In this document: one piece after another, positions 27,745 to 38,166 of the stretch
Numbering within the stretch: position 1 is the stretch's first letter
How the letters are laid out: each line of letters begins with the position of its first letter
Assembly: GCA_020073215.1 (NCBI GenBank)
Contig: JAIQFO010000019.1
Location: 25,255-89,254, forward strand
Length of the DNA: 64,000 nucleotides
Source of the DNA: Terriglobia bacterium
Lineage (GTDB): Bacteria; Acidobacteriota; Terriglobia; Terriglobales; Acidobacteriaceae
Direction: 5' to 3'
Position numbers and translations under genes: made by a program
The notes under the pieces: generated by a model
The model's database searches: none
Told to the model about the DNA's origin: nothing
Seen by the model: only the letters and a program-made list of their open reading frames with translations

Positions 27745-28407
27745 ATGGGGTTGCTTCACCAGCGCTACAAAGACGTCGTGTTTTGGGGCATCGCCAAGGC
27801 GACGGTCCCGAATTATCTCCTGCGCCGGTATGTCATGAGCCCAGCCCCTCGGAACGGCGCCCGGCATCTGCATCTGGGATGTGGCCCTAAATACCTGCCC
27901 GGATTCCTGAATATTGACGCGAACCCTTTCAACAAGGTTGACCTTTGGCTGGATGTCAGAAACGGGCTCCCGTTTTCTTCGAATTCGGTGGACTCGATCT
28001 ATTCCACCCACATGTTCGAGCACTTTTATCCCGATGAACTCAAGCGTCTGCTTCGCGAATGTGCGCGGGTGTTGAAAAACGGCGGTGGCATCCGGCTCAT
28101 CGTTCCGAGCCTGGAGAGCGCGATTCGAGCGTATACTCAGGCGCGCAGCGAGTGGTTCGACGATTCCTTCCCGCGTCACTTCGATTCGCTGGGCGGCAGG
28201 TTTTCGAATTTCGTGTTCTGCGATGGACAGCATCGCACCGCGTTCGATTTCAGTTATCTCGCCGAGGTGCTTCGCGAAGCGGGATTCCGGGAGGTCGAGA
28301 AATCCACGGAAGGGAAGAGCCGCTTGTATTCGAGCAACGTTCCTCCCTATGAACCGGGAGACTTGAGGGATTTGCCCCACTCCTTATACGTTGAGGCATT
28401 TAAGTAG
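27745..28407 (+). CDS. SAM-dependent methyltransferase
   Basis: 220-aa class I methyltransferase. Motif I is HLHLGCGPKYLPGFLNID. It then has the DLWLDVRNGLPFSSNSVDSI region, STHMFEHFYPDELKRLLREC and VLKNGGGIRLIVPSLE. It belongs to the group with an LHLGCG signature that is common in exopolysaccharide loci. The ATG lies immediately after CGGAGG, which is tight for a ribosome binding site, so TTG 27751 is a possible real start. It probably methylates a sugar; the substrate is unknown. Confidence 0.8.
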   Translation: MGLLHQRYKDVVFWGIAKATVPNYLLRRYVMSPAPRNGARHLHLGCGPKYLPGFLNIDANPFNKVDLWLDVRNGLPFSSNSVDSIYSTHMFEHFYPDELKRLLRECARVLKNGGGIRLIVPSLESAIRAYTQARSEWFDDSFPRHFDSLGGRFSNFVFCDGQHRTAFDFSYLAEVLREAGFREVEKSTEGKSRLYSSNVPPYEPGDLRDLPHSLYVEAFK

Positions 28408-28428
28408 AGCGTGTTTCACAAATGAGCT

Positions 28429-28577
28429 TTAGGGAAGGGCACGGCTTCACAGGCTACGGAAAAACTCGTGTAGAGACGGGGCTTGCCCCGTCTCAGACTG
28501 CTGAACAACCTTGGTTTTGGGAAGGGCATGGCTTCAGCCGTGCCGTTTAGGGGCGACGGAACGCGGGCTTCAGCCCC
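28429..28577. repeat. Mixed repeats, including a half family A element
   Basis: The 240-bp gap upstream of asnB 2 holds no gene. It contains a half copy of family A at 28470-28494 (GTAGAGACGGGG-CTTG-CCCCGTCTC), a GGCATGGCTTCAGCCGTGCC palindrome at 28525 and a GGGCTTCAGCCC palindrome near 28565. The first GGGAAGGGCACGGCTTCACAGG at 28429 is a decayed relative of the second. Confidence 0.65.
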
Positions 28578-28651
28578 TGAGGGCCGCGCCTTCCCATGTT
28601 GCCGCTGCGCCAGGTCATTTAGGTGAGCAAGGAAGCGAGCAAACATTTCCG

Positions 28652-30550
<1,899 letters not shown>

Positions 30551-30581
30551 AGGCATTGCAAGCGCCCCCGGGCGGCCGACT

Positions 30582-30632
30582 GTAGCGCCGCCGTCTCGGC
30601 GGCTGTCCGGCGGGCGTCTCGCCCGCCGCACC
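30582..30632. repeat. Family C-type palindromes
   Basis: GCCGCCGTCTCGGCGGC followed by GGCGGGCG-TCT-CGCCCGCC in the gap after asnB 2. The second half has the same core as the elements at 17992 and 55949. The rest of the gap up to 30809 shows no gene. Confidence 0.65.
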
Positions 30633-30809
30633 GATGGCAAGGCGCCCCTTCAGCAAGCGCAAGGCAGGCTCTAAGGCCAACCGGCAAGGCTTGTCGTGAG
30701 CGAGGTCGAAGGACGCCGTCGCAACGGAAGTCATGAAGCGCTCACCATACGTGCGTTCAAGAATGCCCTGAGTTCAGCTAACATAGTGAGACCTTCACCT
30801 GCCAATGGA

Positions 30810-31748
30810 ATGAACTTGATCGAAACAAAACCAGAGACTGAGGTATCGCACTCGAACGCCGCCGCGCCGGTGCTTCCCATAAGTGTGATCGTCCCGGTCC
30901 GTAACGAGGCCCGCAACCTTCCGCGCTGTCTGGAGTCGCTCGCCGGCGTCGGCGAGGTGTATGTCATCGATTCCCAGAGCACAGACGGCACGGTTGAGAT
31001 CGCCAAGTCGCATGGCGCGAAGGTTGTCCAGTTTCATTATGCAGGCGGCTGGCCGAAGAAGCGCCAATGGGCCATGGACACGCTACCGCTCGCCTGCGAC
31101 TGGAGTTTGCTGCTCGACGCGGATGAAGTCCTGACGCCGGAACTTATCGAAGAAATTCGACACGCAATTCAAAACCCGGCGATGAGCGGATATTCCATTC
31201 GCCTGCAAATGTATTTTCTGGGAAGAGTCCTGCGGCATTGCGACGCAAGTTTCTGGAAACTGTCGCTCTTCCGCAAAGGGCGAGGCCGTTTTGAATGCCG
31301 CCTGAAGGAGCAGGATGCCTCCATGGCCGACATCGAAATCCACGAACACGTGGTGGTGGATGGCCCCACCGCGGAGTTGCAAAATGCGCTGATCCATCAC
31401 AATGTCGATTCCTTGTCGCGCTACATCCTGAAGCACAATGAGTATTCGAACTGGGAAGCGCGCGTGCTTTTGCAGCCGGAAGGCTCGGCTAATTCCGAAA
31501 AGGTGAGCGCCGATTTGTTTGGCACTCAGGCGCAGCGCCGGCGGTGGCTCAAGCGGAATCTCTATCGCATGCCGGGTTCTCCGGTTCTGCTCTTCCTGTA
31601 TCGCTATGTTGTCCGTCTCGGGTTCCTCGATGGCGTGCCCGGGCTGATCTACTGCGCCTTTCAAGCAGTGCAAATGTTCCACTCGAAAGCGAAAATCTAC
31701 GAGCTGAAGTACAAACTAAAGACCGAACCAAAGACGGGGAGGAACTGA
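30810..31748 (+). CDS. Glycosyltransferase family 2
   Basis: About 312 aa from ATG 30810 (MNLIETKPE); the open frame starts at 30696 but the extra residues show no homology. GT-A fold motifs are ISVIVPVRNEARNLPRCLESL, VIDSQSTDGTVEIA, WVxD-like WSLLLDADEVLTPELIEEI (the DxD metal site is DAD) and the WKLSLFRKGRGRFE region. EIHEHVVVDG is typical of the WaaE/KdtX-like branch. The product is a cytosolic inverting transferase with no obvious membrane span. It ends 4 bp before asnB 3, so the two are co-transcribed. Confidence 0.83.
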   Translation: MNLIETKPETEVSHSNAAAPVLPISVIVPVRNEARNLPRCLESLAGVGEVYVIDSQSTDGTVEIAKSHGAKVVQFHYAGGWPKKRQWAMDTLPLACDWSLLLDADEVLTPELIEEIRHAIQNPAMSGYSIRLQMYFLGRVLRHCDASFWKLSLFRKGRGRFECRLKEQDASMADIEIHEHVVVDGPTAELQNALIHHNVDSLSRYILKHNEYSNWEARVLLQPEGSANSEKVSADLFGTQAQRRRWLKRNLYRMPGSPVLLFLYRYVVRLGFLDGVPGLIYCAFQAVQMFHSKAKIYELKYKLKTEPKTGRN

Positions 31749-31752
31749 GGCC

Positions 31753-33771
31753 ATGTGCGGCATCAGCGGCCTCGTGAATTGCGGCGACCGGGAGACGCTC
31801 GTCCGCATGACGAACGTCCAGACCCACCGCGGCCCCGACGATTCGGGGCTCTGGGAGCGGCGTTTCCCCGATGGCGGATACATCGGATTGGGCAGCCGCC
31901 GTCTTGCGATTCTCGATCTCTCCGCTGATGGGCACATGCCCATGTCGAATGAAGATGGCACGGTGTGGATTACCTACAACGGCGAGATCTACAACTTTGC
32001 CGATTTGCGCCGCGAGCTCGAAGCGAAGGGGCACCGTTTTCGTTCGCACACCGACAGCGAAGCCATCATTCATCTCTACGAAGAATATGGCCCCGACCGC
32101 TTCAAAGACTGCCTGAACCGGCTGAACGGCATGTTTGCCCTCGCGATCTGCGACGTGCGCGGCGCTTCGCCAAAGCTGTTTCTGGCTCGCGATCATTTCG
32201 GAATCAAGCCTCTTTATTACTGGGAGCGCGGCGGGAAGCTAGCTTTCGCGTCCGAAGTCAAAGCGCTGCTCGAGGTGCCTGGAATCGAAACCAGCATGAA
32301 CCTGGAGGCGCTCGACAAGTACCTAACGTTCCTCTGGGTGCCCGATCCGCTGACCATGTTCCAGGGAATCCGCAAACTTCCCGCGGGCCACTACGCGCTC
32401 TGGCAACACGGCGAGTTCAAGATCGAGCAGTACTGGGACTTGACGTTTCCTCCGGCGGACCACCGCTTCGAGCGAACCGAAGAGGATTTGGCGCACGAGA
32501 TCCGCGAGCGCTTCTGCGCTTCGGTCGAGCAACAGATGGTGAGCGATGTTCCGATCGGCGCCTTTCTGAGCGCGGGCCTCGATTCCTCGAGCATAGTAAC
32601 GGCCATGGTGGCGGTCAAGGCGCGCAAGCAGCCGGTGCGGACCTACACGATTACGTTTCCCGAAAAGTACCGTGTAGGCGAGACGGCGATTGACGATCCC
32701 GGCGTTCCACAGCGCCTCGCGCGCAAGCTGGGCTGCGACCATCATGAAATCGTGGTCGAACCCGATGTGGTCGGTCTGTTGCCGAATCTCACCTGGCACA
32801 TGGATGAGCCCACGGCCGATCCGGCCATTATCGCGGCGTATCTGGTGTGCCGCGAGGCGCGCAAGCAGGCGACCGTGCTGTTGTCGGGTGTGGGCGGCGA
32901 CGAAATCTTTGCGGGATATCGCAAGCATGTAGTACCCGCGTGGGCCGAAGACTATCGGCGCATTCCGGGTTTTGCTCGATCCGTCGCAGAGCGCGTTCTG
33001 CTGGGCTTACCGTCTCTGCGCGGAACCCGCATGAAAGGATCTGTGCGTCTGGCGAAGAAGATGGCGCACAGCGCGGCCCTCAGCCCGGAGGAAGGGTTCA
33101 TCAGAAACTGCACGTATCTCGATGCGCAGCAGAAAAGCGTTTTATATGCCCTGGAATCACAGTCGGCGGCAAGCGTAAATCCTGCTGCCCACCATCTGGC
33201 TGCGTTCGACAAAGTGCGGCACGCGGACTTTCTCAACCAGATGCTCTATCTCGATACCAAGATCTTCATGCCCACACTCAATCTGACTTACAACGACAAG
33301 ATGAGTATGGCGTCGTCGGTCGAGGTGCGGGTGCCGTTTCTCGATCGCACTCTGGCCGAATTCGTTGCCTGGAGCGTCAAGCCGGAGTGGAAGCTGAAAG
33401 GGAAGTGGCGTCCGGTGACGAAACACATCTTCCGCGAAGCCATGCGTAGTATGCTGCCAGACGAGGTCATGCGGCAGCCGAAAGCGGGTTTCGCGGCGCC
33501 CGTAGACTACTGGCTGGCGAACGATTTGCGTCCCATGGTGGACGACCTTCTTTCGGAATCTCAGGTCAAACGCCGAGGTCTGTTTCGCCCGGAAGTGGTG
33601 CGCAGCTATATTGACGAACATCGCCGTGGCGCGGAAGACTGGTCGATGCAGATCTGGCAACTGCTGACGCTGGAAATCTGGATGCAACTGTTTCTCGATG
33701 GGAGCGCAAGGTCGTTCGCCGAACGGCAGATCGGCGCGCCTCAACAAACGTCTCAACCAACGGTCGTATGA
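31753..33771 (+). CDS. Asparagine synthase-type amidotransferase (paralogue 3)
   Basis: 672 aa, Cys2 in MCGISGLVN. Glutaminase motifs are HRGPDDSG, RRLAILDLSADGHMPM, NGEIYNFADLR and DHFGIKPLYY. The synthetase PP-loop reads FLSAGLDSSS, with Ala in place of the second Gly of the usual SGGxDS. This variant occurs in a branch of AsnB proteins from exopolysaccharide loci and does not by itself mean loss of activity. LLSGVGGDEIFAGY, NDKMSMASSVEVRVPFLDRTL and RQPKAGFAAPVDYWL follow. It overlaps the two-domain oxidoreductase (ATGA). A role in glycan amidation is inferred. Confidence 0.88.
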   Translation: MCGISGLVNCGDRETLVRMTNVQTHRGPDDSGLWERRFPDGGYIGLGSRRLAILDLSADGHMPMSNEDGTVWITYNGEIYNFADLRRELEAKGHRFRSHTDSEAIIHLYEEYGPDRFKDCLNRLNGMFALAICDVRGASPKLFLARDHFGIKPLYYWERGGKLAFASEVKALLEVPGIETSMNLEALDKYLTFLWVPDPLTMFQGIRKLPAGHYALWQHGEFKIEQYWDLTFPPADHRFERTEEDLAHEIRERFCASVEQQMVSDVPIGAFLSAGLDSSSIVTAMVAVKARKQPVRTYTITFPEKYRVGETAIDDPGVPQRLARKLGCDHHEIVVEPDVVGLLPNLTWHMDEPTADPAIIAAYLVCREARKQATVLLSGVGGDEIFAGYRKHVVPAWAEDYRRIPGFARSVAERVLLGLPSLRGTRMKGSVRLAKKMAHSAALSPEEGFIRNCTYLDAQQKSVLYALESQSAASVNPAAHHLAAFDKVRHADFLNQMLYLDTKIFMPTLNLTYNDKMSMASSVEVRVPFLDRTLAEFVAWSVKPEWKLKGKWRPVTKHIFREAMRSMLPDEVMRQPKAGFAAPVDYWLANDLRPMVDDLLSESQVKRRGLFRPEVVRSYIDEHRRGAEDWSMQIWQLLTLEIWMQLFLDGSARSFAERQIGAPQQTSQPTVV

Positions 33772-36254
33772 AGCAACTCTTACAAGACGCGCGCACGGGT
33801 GAGTTACAGATTGCCGAGGTTCCGGCTCCACAACTGTTGCCCGGCTGCGTGCTGGTGCGAGTGGCAGCGTCGCTGGTATCGGCGGGCACCGAGCGCGCGT
33901 CCGCTGAATTTGCCAGCAAACATTTGCTGGCGAAGGCGAAGGCGCGTCCCGACCTGGTGCGCGACGTGATGGCCAAATTGCGGCGAGATGGCTTGGCATC
34001 CACGGTGCAGACCGTGCGGTCTCGTCTGGATCAGCCGCAATCGGTGGGCTACAGCAGCGCCGGAGAGGTAATCGCCGTTGGCGATGGCATCGCCGATATC
34101 AACGTAGGCGACCGCGTCGCTTGCGCGGGCGCGGGATATGCGGTGCATGCCGAGTTTGCCTGCGTGCCGCGCCTGCTGGTCGTGAAGATTCCCGAAACGT
34201 TTTCGCAGATTCCCGGCCATTGTTTTTCCGTAGAGACGCGGCTTGCCGCGTCTCCCCCGACGGAGCAGCCGCCGTCTCCACGCGACCATGTCTCCTACGA
34301 AGAGGCAGCCTTCGGAACGGTGGGCGCAATTTGCCTGCACGGCATCCGAACCGCGGAAGTCACACTCGGCGACACGGTCGCGGTGATTGGACTGGGGTTG
34401 CTCGGACAAGTCACAGTTCAATTGCTGAAAGCCGCCGCCTGCCGCGTCTTTGGTATGGATCTGCTGCGGCAGCGTGCCGATCTCGCAATCGGGAGCGGAG
34501 CCGAAGCCGCCTGCACCAGCGCGCAAGAATTCCGCGATCTGTGCTACCAGAAAACGGGTGGCCGGGGCGTGGACTCGGTGCTGATAACGGCGGAGACCGC
34601 GAGCAGCGAACCGGTGAACCTGGCGGCGGAACTGGCGCGCGATCGCGCCATCGTAGTTGCCGTGGGAACCGTCGGCATGGAACTGCAGCGCAAACTCTAT
34701 TACGAGAAGGAATTGGATTTCCGAATTTCGCGCTCCTACGGCCCCGGCCGCTATGACGCCGCCTATGAGCAAAAAGGCCGCGATTATCCGATTGGACAAG
34801 TGCGCTGGACGGAAACGCGCAACCTCGAAGCCTTCCTGCAATTCATCGCGGAAGGCAAACTGAATCTGCCGTCGCTGATCACGCACCGGTTTCCGATAGA
34901 GCAGGCGACGCGCGCCTATGACCTGATTACAGGCAGCACGGGTGAACCCTTTCTGGCTGCCCTGATCACGTACGAAGGCGCCGAATCTTTGCCTGTGGAG
35001 GGACGGGCGTCCTCGCCCGTCCAAGCCGAGCGTAGCTCGGCAGCTTCCCTTGGTCGCGGCAACTCTGGGTCCGCTTTAAATCCGCCGGAAAGAATTTCAG
35101 TTTCCGCCGCTCCAACTTCGTCGGGTTCCATCGGCCTCGGCGTGCTGGGTGCGGGAAGCTTCGCGCAGAACATGCTCCTGCCCGCGCTGAAGCAGATCCC
35201 GGGCGTTTCTTTCATTGGCGTCTGCAATGCAACCGGCCCGCGCAGCCGGAACGTGGCGGAGAAGTTTGGATTCTCCTACTGCTCGAATTCACCTGCCGAG
35301 CTTTTCGAGGATCCGAAAATCAACACCGTACTGATCGCTACTCGCCACAATCTCCATGCCAGTCAGACGCTCGCCGCACTGCGCGCAGGGAAGGCAGTGT
35401 TCTGCGAAAAGCCGCTCTGCCTGAATGAAGATGAACTGGCCGCCCTGGTACGCGCCACATCGGCGAGCGAGGCATCGACGCTAGTGTGGGGACGGGCGCC
35501 CTCGCCCGTCCAAGCCGAGCGCAGCTCGGCAGTTGCCAGCGGGCAAAGCAACTCTGTAAGCGCTCCGGTCGAACCAAAAGCCTCGCTCCTAATGGTCGGT
35601 TTCAATCGTCGATTCGCGCCCATGGCCGTCCAGCTGAAACAATTCTTGTCAGAAATCCACGAACCGTTGGCCATCCACTACCGCGTGAATGCCGGTTACA
35701 TTCCCCCCGATCATTGGGTGAACGATCCCGAGCAAGGCGGCGGCCGCATTCTCGGCGAGGTTTGTCATTTTGTGGACTTACTCTGCTTTCTCGCAGGCTC
35801 GTGCCCCGGTGAAGTCCAAGCGCAGACCGTGGGCAATCCGGGGCAGTACAGCATGGATAACGTTGTCGCATCCCTCAAGTTCGCGAACGGATCACTCGGT
35901 ACAATCAGCTATCTCGCCAACGGCGACAAGTCGGCCTCAAAGGAACGTGTCGAAGTATTCGGCGGCGGCTCGGTCGCGATCCTCGAAGATTTTCGGCGGC
36001 TTGAACTGGTTCGCAATGGACGCAAACAAATCACACGCGCGCGCTGGGGACAAGACAAGGGCCACAAAGCGGAGATGCAGGTATTCGTGGACGCGCTTCG
36101 GGGTAAGACGCCCCCGCCCATTCCGCTGGAACAAATCGTGGGCTCGACGCTCGCAACCCTGCGACTACAGAATTCATGCCAGACCGGGCAACCCCTGGCG
36201 GTCGAACTGAACGAGTTCGTCGTGTCCGCTCTGCAGGATAAGTCGATGCCATAA
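33768..36254 (+). CDS. Two-domain oxidoreductase: Zn-ADH-like + Gfo/Idh/MocA
   Basis: 828 aa. Residues 1-400 are an MDR (zinc-type alcohol dehydrogenase-like) domain: VSAGTERASAEF, SVGYSSAGEVIAVGDGI, EEAAFGTVGAICLHGIR, VAVIGLGLLGQVTVQLLKAA and MELQRKLYYEKELDF. Residues about 445-825 are a Gfo/Idh/MocA domain: IGLGVLGAGSFAQNMLLPAL, IATRHNLHASQTLAALRAGKAVFCEKPLCLN (contains the EKP motif), LLMVGFNRRFAP and GEVCHFVDLL. This fusion is a known family in glycan loci. Three palindromic repeats are inserted in frame (about residues 155-171, 410-434, 573-597). The first and third interrupt conserved blocks of the two domains. Confidence 0.88.
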   Translation: MKQLLQDARTGELQIAEVPAPQLLPGCVLVRVAASLVSAGTERASAEFASKHLLAKAKARPDLVRDVMAKLRRDGLASTVQTVRSRLDQPQSVGYSSAGEVIAVGDGIADINVGDRVACAGAGYAVHAEFACVPRLLVVKIPETFSQIPGHCFSVETRLAASPPTEQPPSPRDHVSYEEAAFGTVGAICLHGIRTAEVTLGDTVAVIGLGLLGQVTVQLLKAAACRVFGMDLLRQRADLAIGSGAEAACTSAQEFRDLCYQKTGGRGVDSVLITAETASSEPVNLAAELARDRAIVVAVGTVGMELQRKLYYEKELDFRISRSYGPGRYDAAYEQKGRDYPIGQVRWTETRNLEAFLQFIAEGKLNLPSLITHRFPIEQATRAYDLITGSTGEPFLAALITYEGAESLPVEGRASSPVQAERSSAASLGRGNSGSALNPPERISVSAAPTSSGSIGLGVLGAGSFAQNMLLPALKQIPGVSFIGVCNATGPRSRNVAEKFGFSYCSNSPAELFEDPKINTVLIATRHNLHASQTLAALRAGKAVFCEKPLCLNEDELAALVRATSASEASTLVWGRAPSPVQAERSSAVASGQSNSVSAPVEPKASLLMVGFNRRFAPMAVQLKQFLSEIHEPLAIHYRVNAGYIPPDHWVNDPEQGGGRILGEVCHFVDLLCFLAGSCPGEVQAQTVGNPGQYSMDNVVASLKFANGSLGTISYLANGDKSASKERVEVFGGGSVAILEDFRRLELVRNGRKQITRARWGQDKGHKAEMQVFVDALRGKTPPPIPLEQIVGSTLATLRLQNSCQTGQPLAVELNEFVVSALQDKSMP
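34230..34281. repeat. Family A repeat inserted in frame in the oxidoreductase
   Basis: GTAGAGACGCGG / CCGCGTCTC hairpin plus a decayed second half ending in GTCTCCAC. It is read as VETRLAASP from residue 155, between KIPETFSQI and YEEAAFGTVGA, which are nearly contiguous in ordinary members of the family. Confidence 0.88.
34995..35068. repeat. Family B repeat inserted in frame (linker copy)
   Basis: GGACGGGCG-TCCT-CGCCCGTCC palindrome, then GCCGAGCG-TAG-CTCGGC and a GGCAACTCTGG tail. Read as GRASSPVQAERSSA from about residue 412, in the linker between the two catalytic domains. Confidence 0.87.
35484..35556. repeat. Family B repeat inserted in frame (Gfo/Idh copy)
   Basis: Same arrangement as the copy at 34995: GGACGGGCG-CCCT-CGCCCGTCC, GCCGAGCGCAGCTCGGC and a GCAACTCTG tail. 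Read as GRAPSPVQAERSSA from about residue 575. It falls between NEDELAALVRA and LLMVGFNRRF, a position where Gfo/Idh proteins normally have only a short helix-strand turn. Confidence 0.87.
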
Positions 36255-36260
36255 TTTCCC

Positions 36261-36314
36261 GTAGAGACGCGGCTTGCCGCGTCTCCTTCCGCGAAGTGAG
36301 GCGGGGCAAGCCCC
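36261..36314. repeat. Family A palindromic repeat (intergenic)
   Basis: GTAGAGACGCGG / CCGCGTCTC half, spacer, then a partly decayed second half (GGGGCAAGCCCC). It lies directly after the stop of the oxidoreductase, upstream of the carbamoyltransferase. Confidence 0.82.
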
Positions 36315-36403
36315 GATTTCGGCGGAAGGATTCTTGGCAATGCCAAAGCGATGCGCCGATGCCAGGTAATCATGGAACGACAAGAGAAGGGAACGAGCTG
36401 TAA

Positions 36404-38155
36404 ATGCTAATTCTGGGCCTCAATATGTTTCACGCCGATGCGTCGGCGGCGATTGTCGAAGACGGAAAGATTCTTTTTGCCGTAGCCGAAGAGCGGCTGA
36501 ACCGGCACAAACATTACGGCGGCTTTCCCGCACTGGCGGTGAAAGCGTGTCTGGATGCAGCAGGCGCAAAGATCACCGACGTGCAGCACGTTGCCGTGGG
36601 GCAAGATAGCGACGCCAACCTCGCCAAGAAGGTGCAATATGCGCTGGCCAATCCGGCGAAGGTGCTGAATTTTATCAAGATGCGGCAGCGCAAAGAGGCG
36701 ATGCGCGACGTCCGTTCGCTGCTGGCGCAGGCGCTCGACGTGGATGCGGCCACGCTGAAGTTTCAGGAACATCATCTGGAGCACCACATCGCGCACATCG
36801 CCAGCGCGTACTACTGTTCACCGTGGGAAAAGGCGGCGGGCTTCAGCTACGACGGTTCGGGAGATTTCGTCTCCACCATGATGGCGCGCTGCGAAGGCCA
36901 TGAAATTCAGGTGCTCGACCGCGTGTTTCTGCCGCATTCGCTCGGTACCTTCTACACCATGATCTGCGATTTCATCGGCTACAGAAAATATGGCGATGAA
37001 GGCAAGGTCATGGGGCTGGCGCCGTACGGCAAAGATATCTACGTCGACCAGATTCGGAAAATCATCGGGCTCAAGAACGGCAACTTCCAGCTCAACATGA
37101 GTTACTTCAAACCCCTGGGCAGCAGTCAGGGAATGCAGGTGCTCCCCGACGGAACGGTGCGTCTGGCGCGGCATTTCTCCGACAAGATGGAAAAGCTTTT
37201 CGGCGCGCCTCGCGAACCGTACGCCGAGATCACGCAGCGGGACATGGATCTGGCTTATGCCATGCAATATTGTTTTGAGGATGTTTTCTTTCAGTTGATG
37301 AACGAGTTGCACCAGCGCGTTCCCGATGAAAATCTCGCCATGGCGGGAGGCTGTGCGCTCAACAGCGTGGCCAACGGCAAAATATTTTCTCGCACTCCAT
37401 TCCGCCGCACCTGGATCCAGCCGGCGGCCGGCGATGAAGGCCTGGCGATTGGCGCCGCGCTACACACCTATCATTCGGTGCTGAGACAGCCGCGCACGGG
37501 CGAAGCGCAGATGGATCATGCTTACCTTGGGCCGGAGTTCTCCGAAGCGCAGATTGAATCCGCCTTGAAATGTGCCGGCGTAGAGTATCAGCGACTGGAG
37601 CGCCAGCCGTTGCTCAACGCTGTGTCCGATCAGATGGTGCGCGGCAATGTAGTCGGATGGTTTCAGGGGCGCATGGAATGGGGCCCGCGCGCGCTCGGCA
37701 ATCGCTCGATCGTGACCCACCCGGGCCTGCCCGACATGAAGGATGTGTTGAACGCCCGCATCAAACACCGCGAGTGGTTCCGTCCCTTCGCGCCCGCGAT
37801 TCTGGCCGACGCGCAACATGAATATTTCGAGCACGATCATCCGTCGCCCTACATGCTGCATGTGTATAAGATTCGCCCCGAGAAGCGGAAGAGCCTATGC
37901 GCAGTGAATCACGTCGACAACACCGGACGATTGCAGACCGTGACGCGGGAAGAAAACCCGCTCTACTACGATCTGATCCAGACGTTTGGCAGGAAGACCG
38001 GGACTCCGGTGATCCTGAACACGAGCTTCAACGAGAATGAGCCGATCGTGTGCACACCGCAGGAAGCCATCGATTGCTTCCAGCGCACCAAAATGGATGT
38101 GCTGGCTATCGGCCCCTTTTTCGCGTGCAAGGCCGAGAATAAGTCCAGGAACTGA
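36404..38155 (+). CDS. Carbamoyltransferase (NodU/CmcH family)
   Basis: 583-aa cytosolic enzyme that should transfer a carbamoyl group from carbamoyl phosphate to a sugar hydroxyl via a carbamoyl-adenylate. The N-terminal ASKHA-type half begins MLILGLNMFHADASAAIVED, with EERLNRHKHYGGFP. It has the His-rich EHHLEHHIAHIASAYYCSPW (metal and substrate site in this family), GFSYDGSGDF and DEGKVMGLAPYG. The C-terminal half has GWFQGRMEWGPRALGNRSI and NTSFNENEPIVCTP. Preceded by a purine-rich AGAGAAGGGAACGAG. It heads a four-gene run with the next three genes. The target sugar is unknown. Confidence 0.9.
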   Translation: MLILGLNMFHADASAAIVEDGKILFAVAEERLNRHKHYGGFPALAVKACLDAAGAKITDVQHVAVGQDSDANLAKKVQYALANPAKVLNFIKMRQRKEAMRDVRSLLAQALDVDAATLKFQEHHLEHHIAHIASAYYCSPWEKAAGFSYDGSGDFVSTMMARCEGHEIQVLDRVFLPHSLGTFYTMICDFIGYRKYGDEGKVMGLAPYGKDIYVDQIRKIIGLKNGNFQLNMSYFKPLGSSQGMQVLPDGTVRLARHFSDKMEKLFGAPREPYAEITQRDMDLAYAMQYCFEDVFFQLMNELHQRVPDENLAMAGGCALNSVANGKIFSRTPFRRTWIQPAAGDEGLAIGAALHTYHSVLRQPRTGEAQMDHAYLGPEFSEAQIESALKCAGVEYQRLERQPLLNAVSDQMVRGNVVGWFQGRMEWGPRALGNRSIVTHPGLPDMKDVLNARIKHREWFRPFAPAILADAQHEYFEHDHPSPYMLHVYKIRPEKRKSLCAVNHVDNTGRLQTVTREENPLYYDLIQTFGRKTGTPVILNTSFNENEPIVCTPQEAIDCFQRTKMDVLAIGPFFACKAENKSRN

Positions 38156-38166
38156 CGTCATCCGGC

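Noticed and set aside
33804..35024. 406-codon minus-strand open frame over the two-domain oxidoreductase
   Set aside because: Shadow of the + strand gene, whose MDR motifs are unmistakable.
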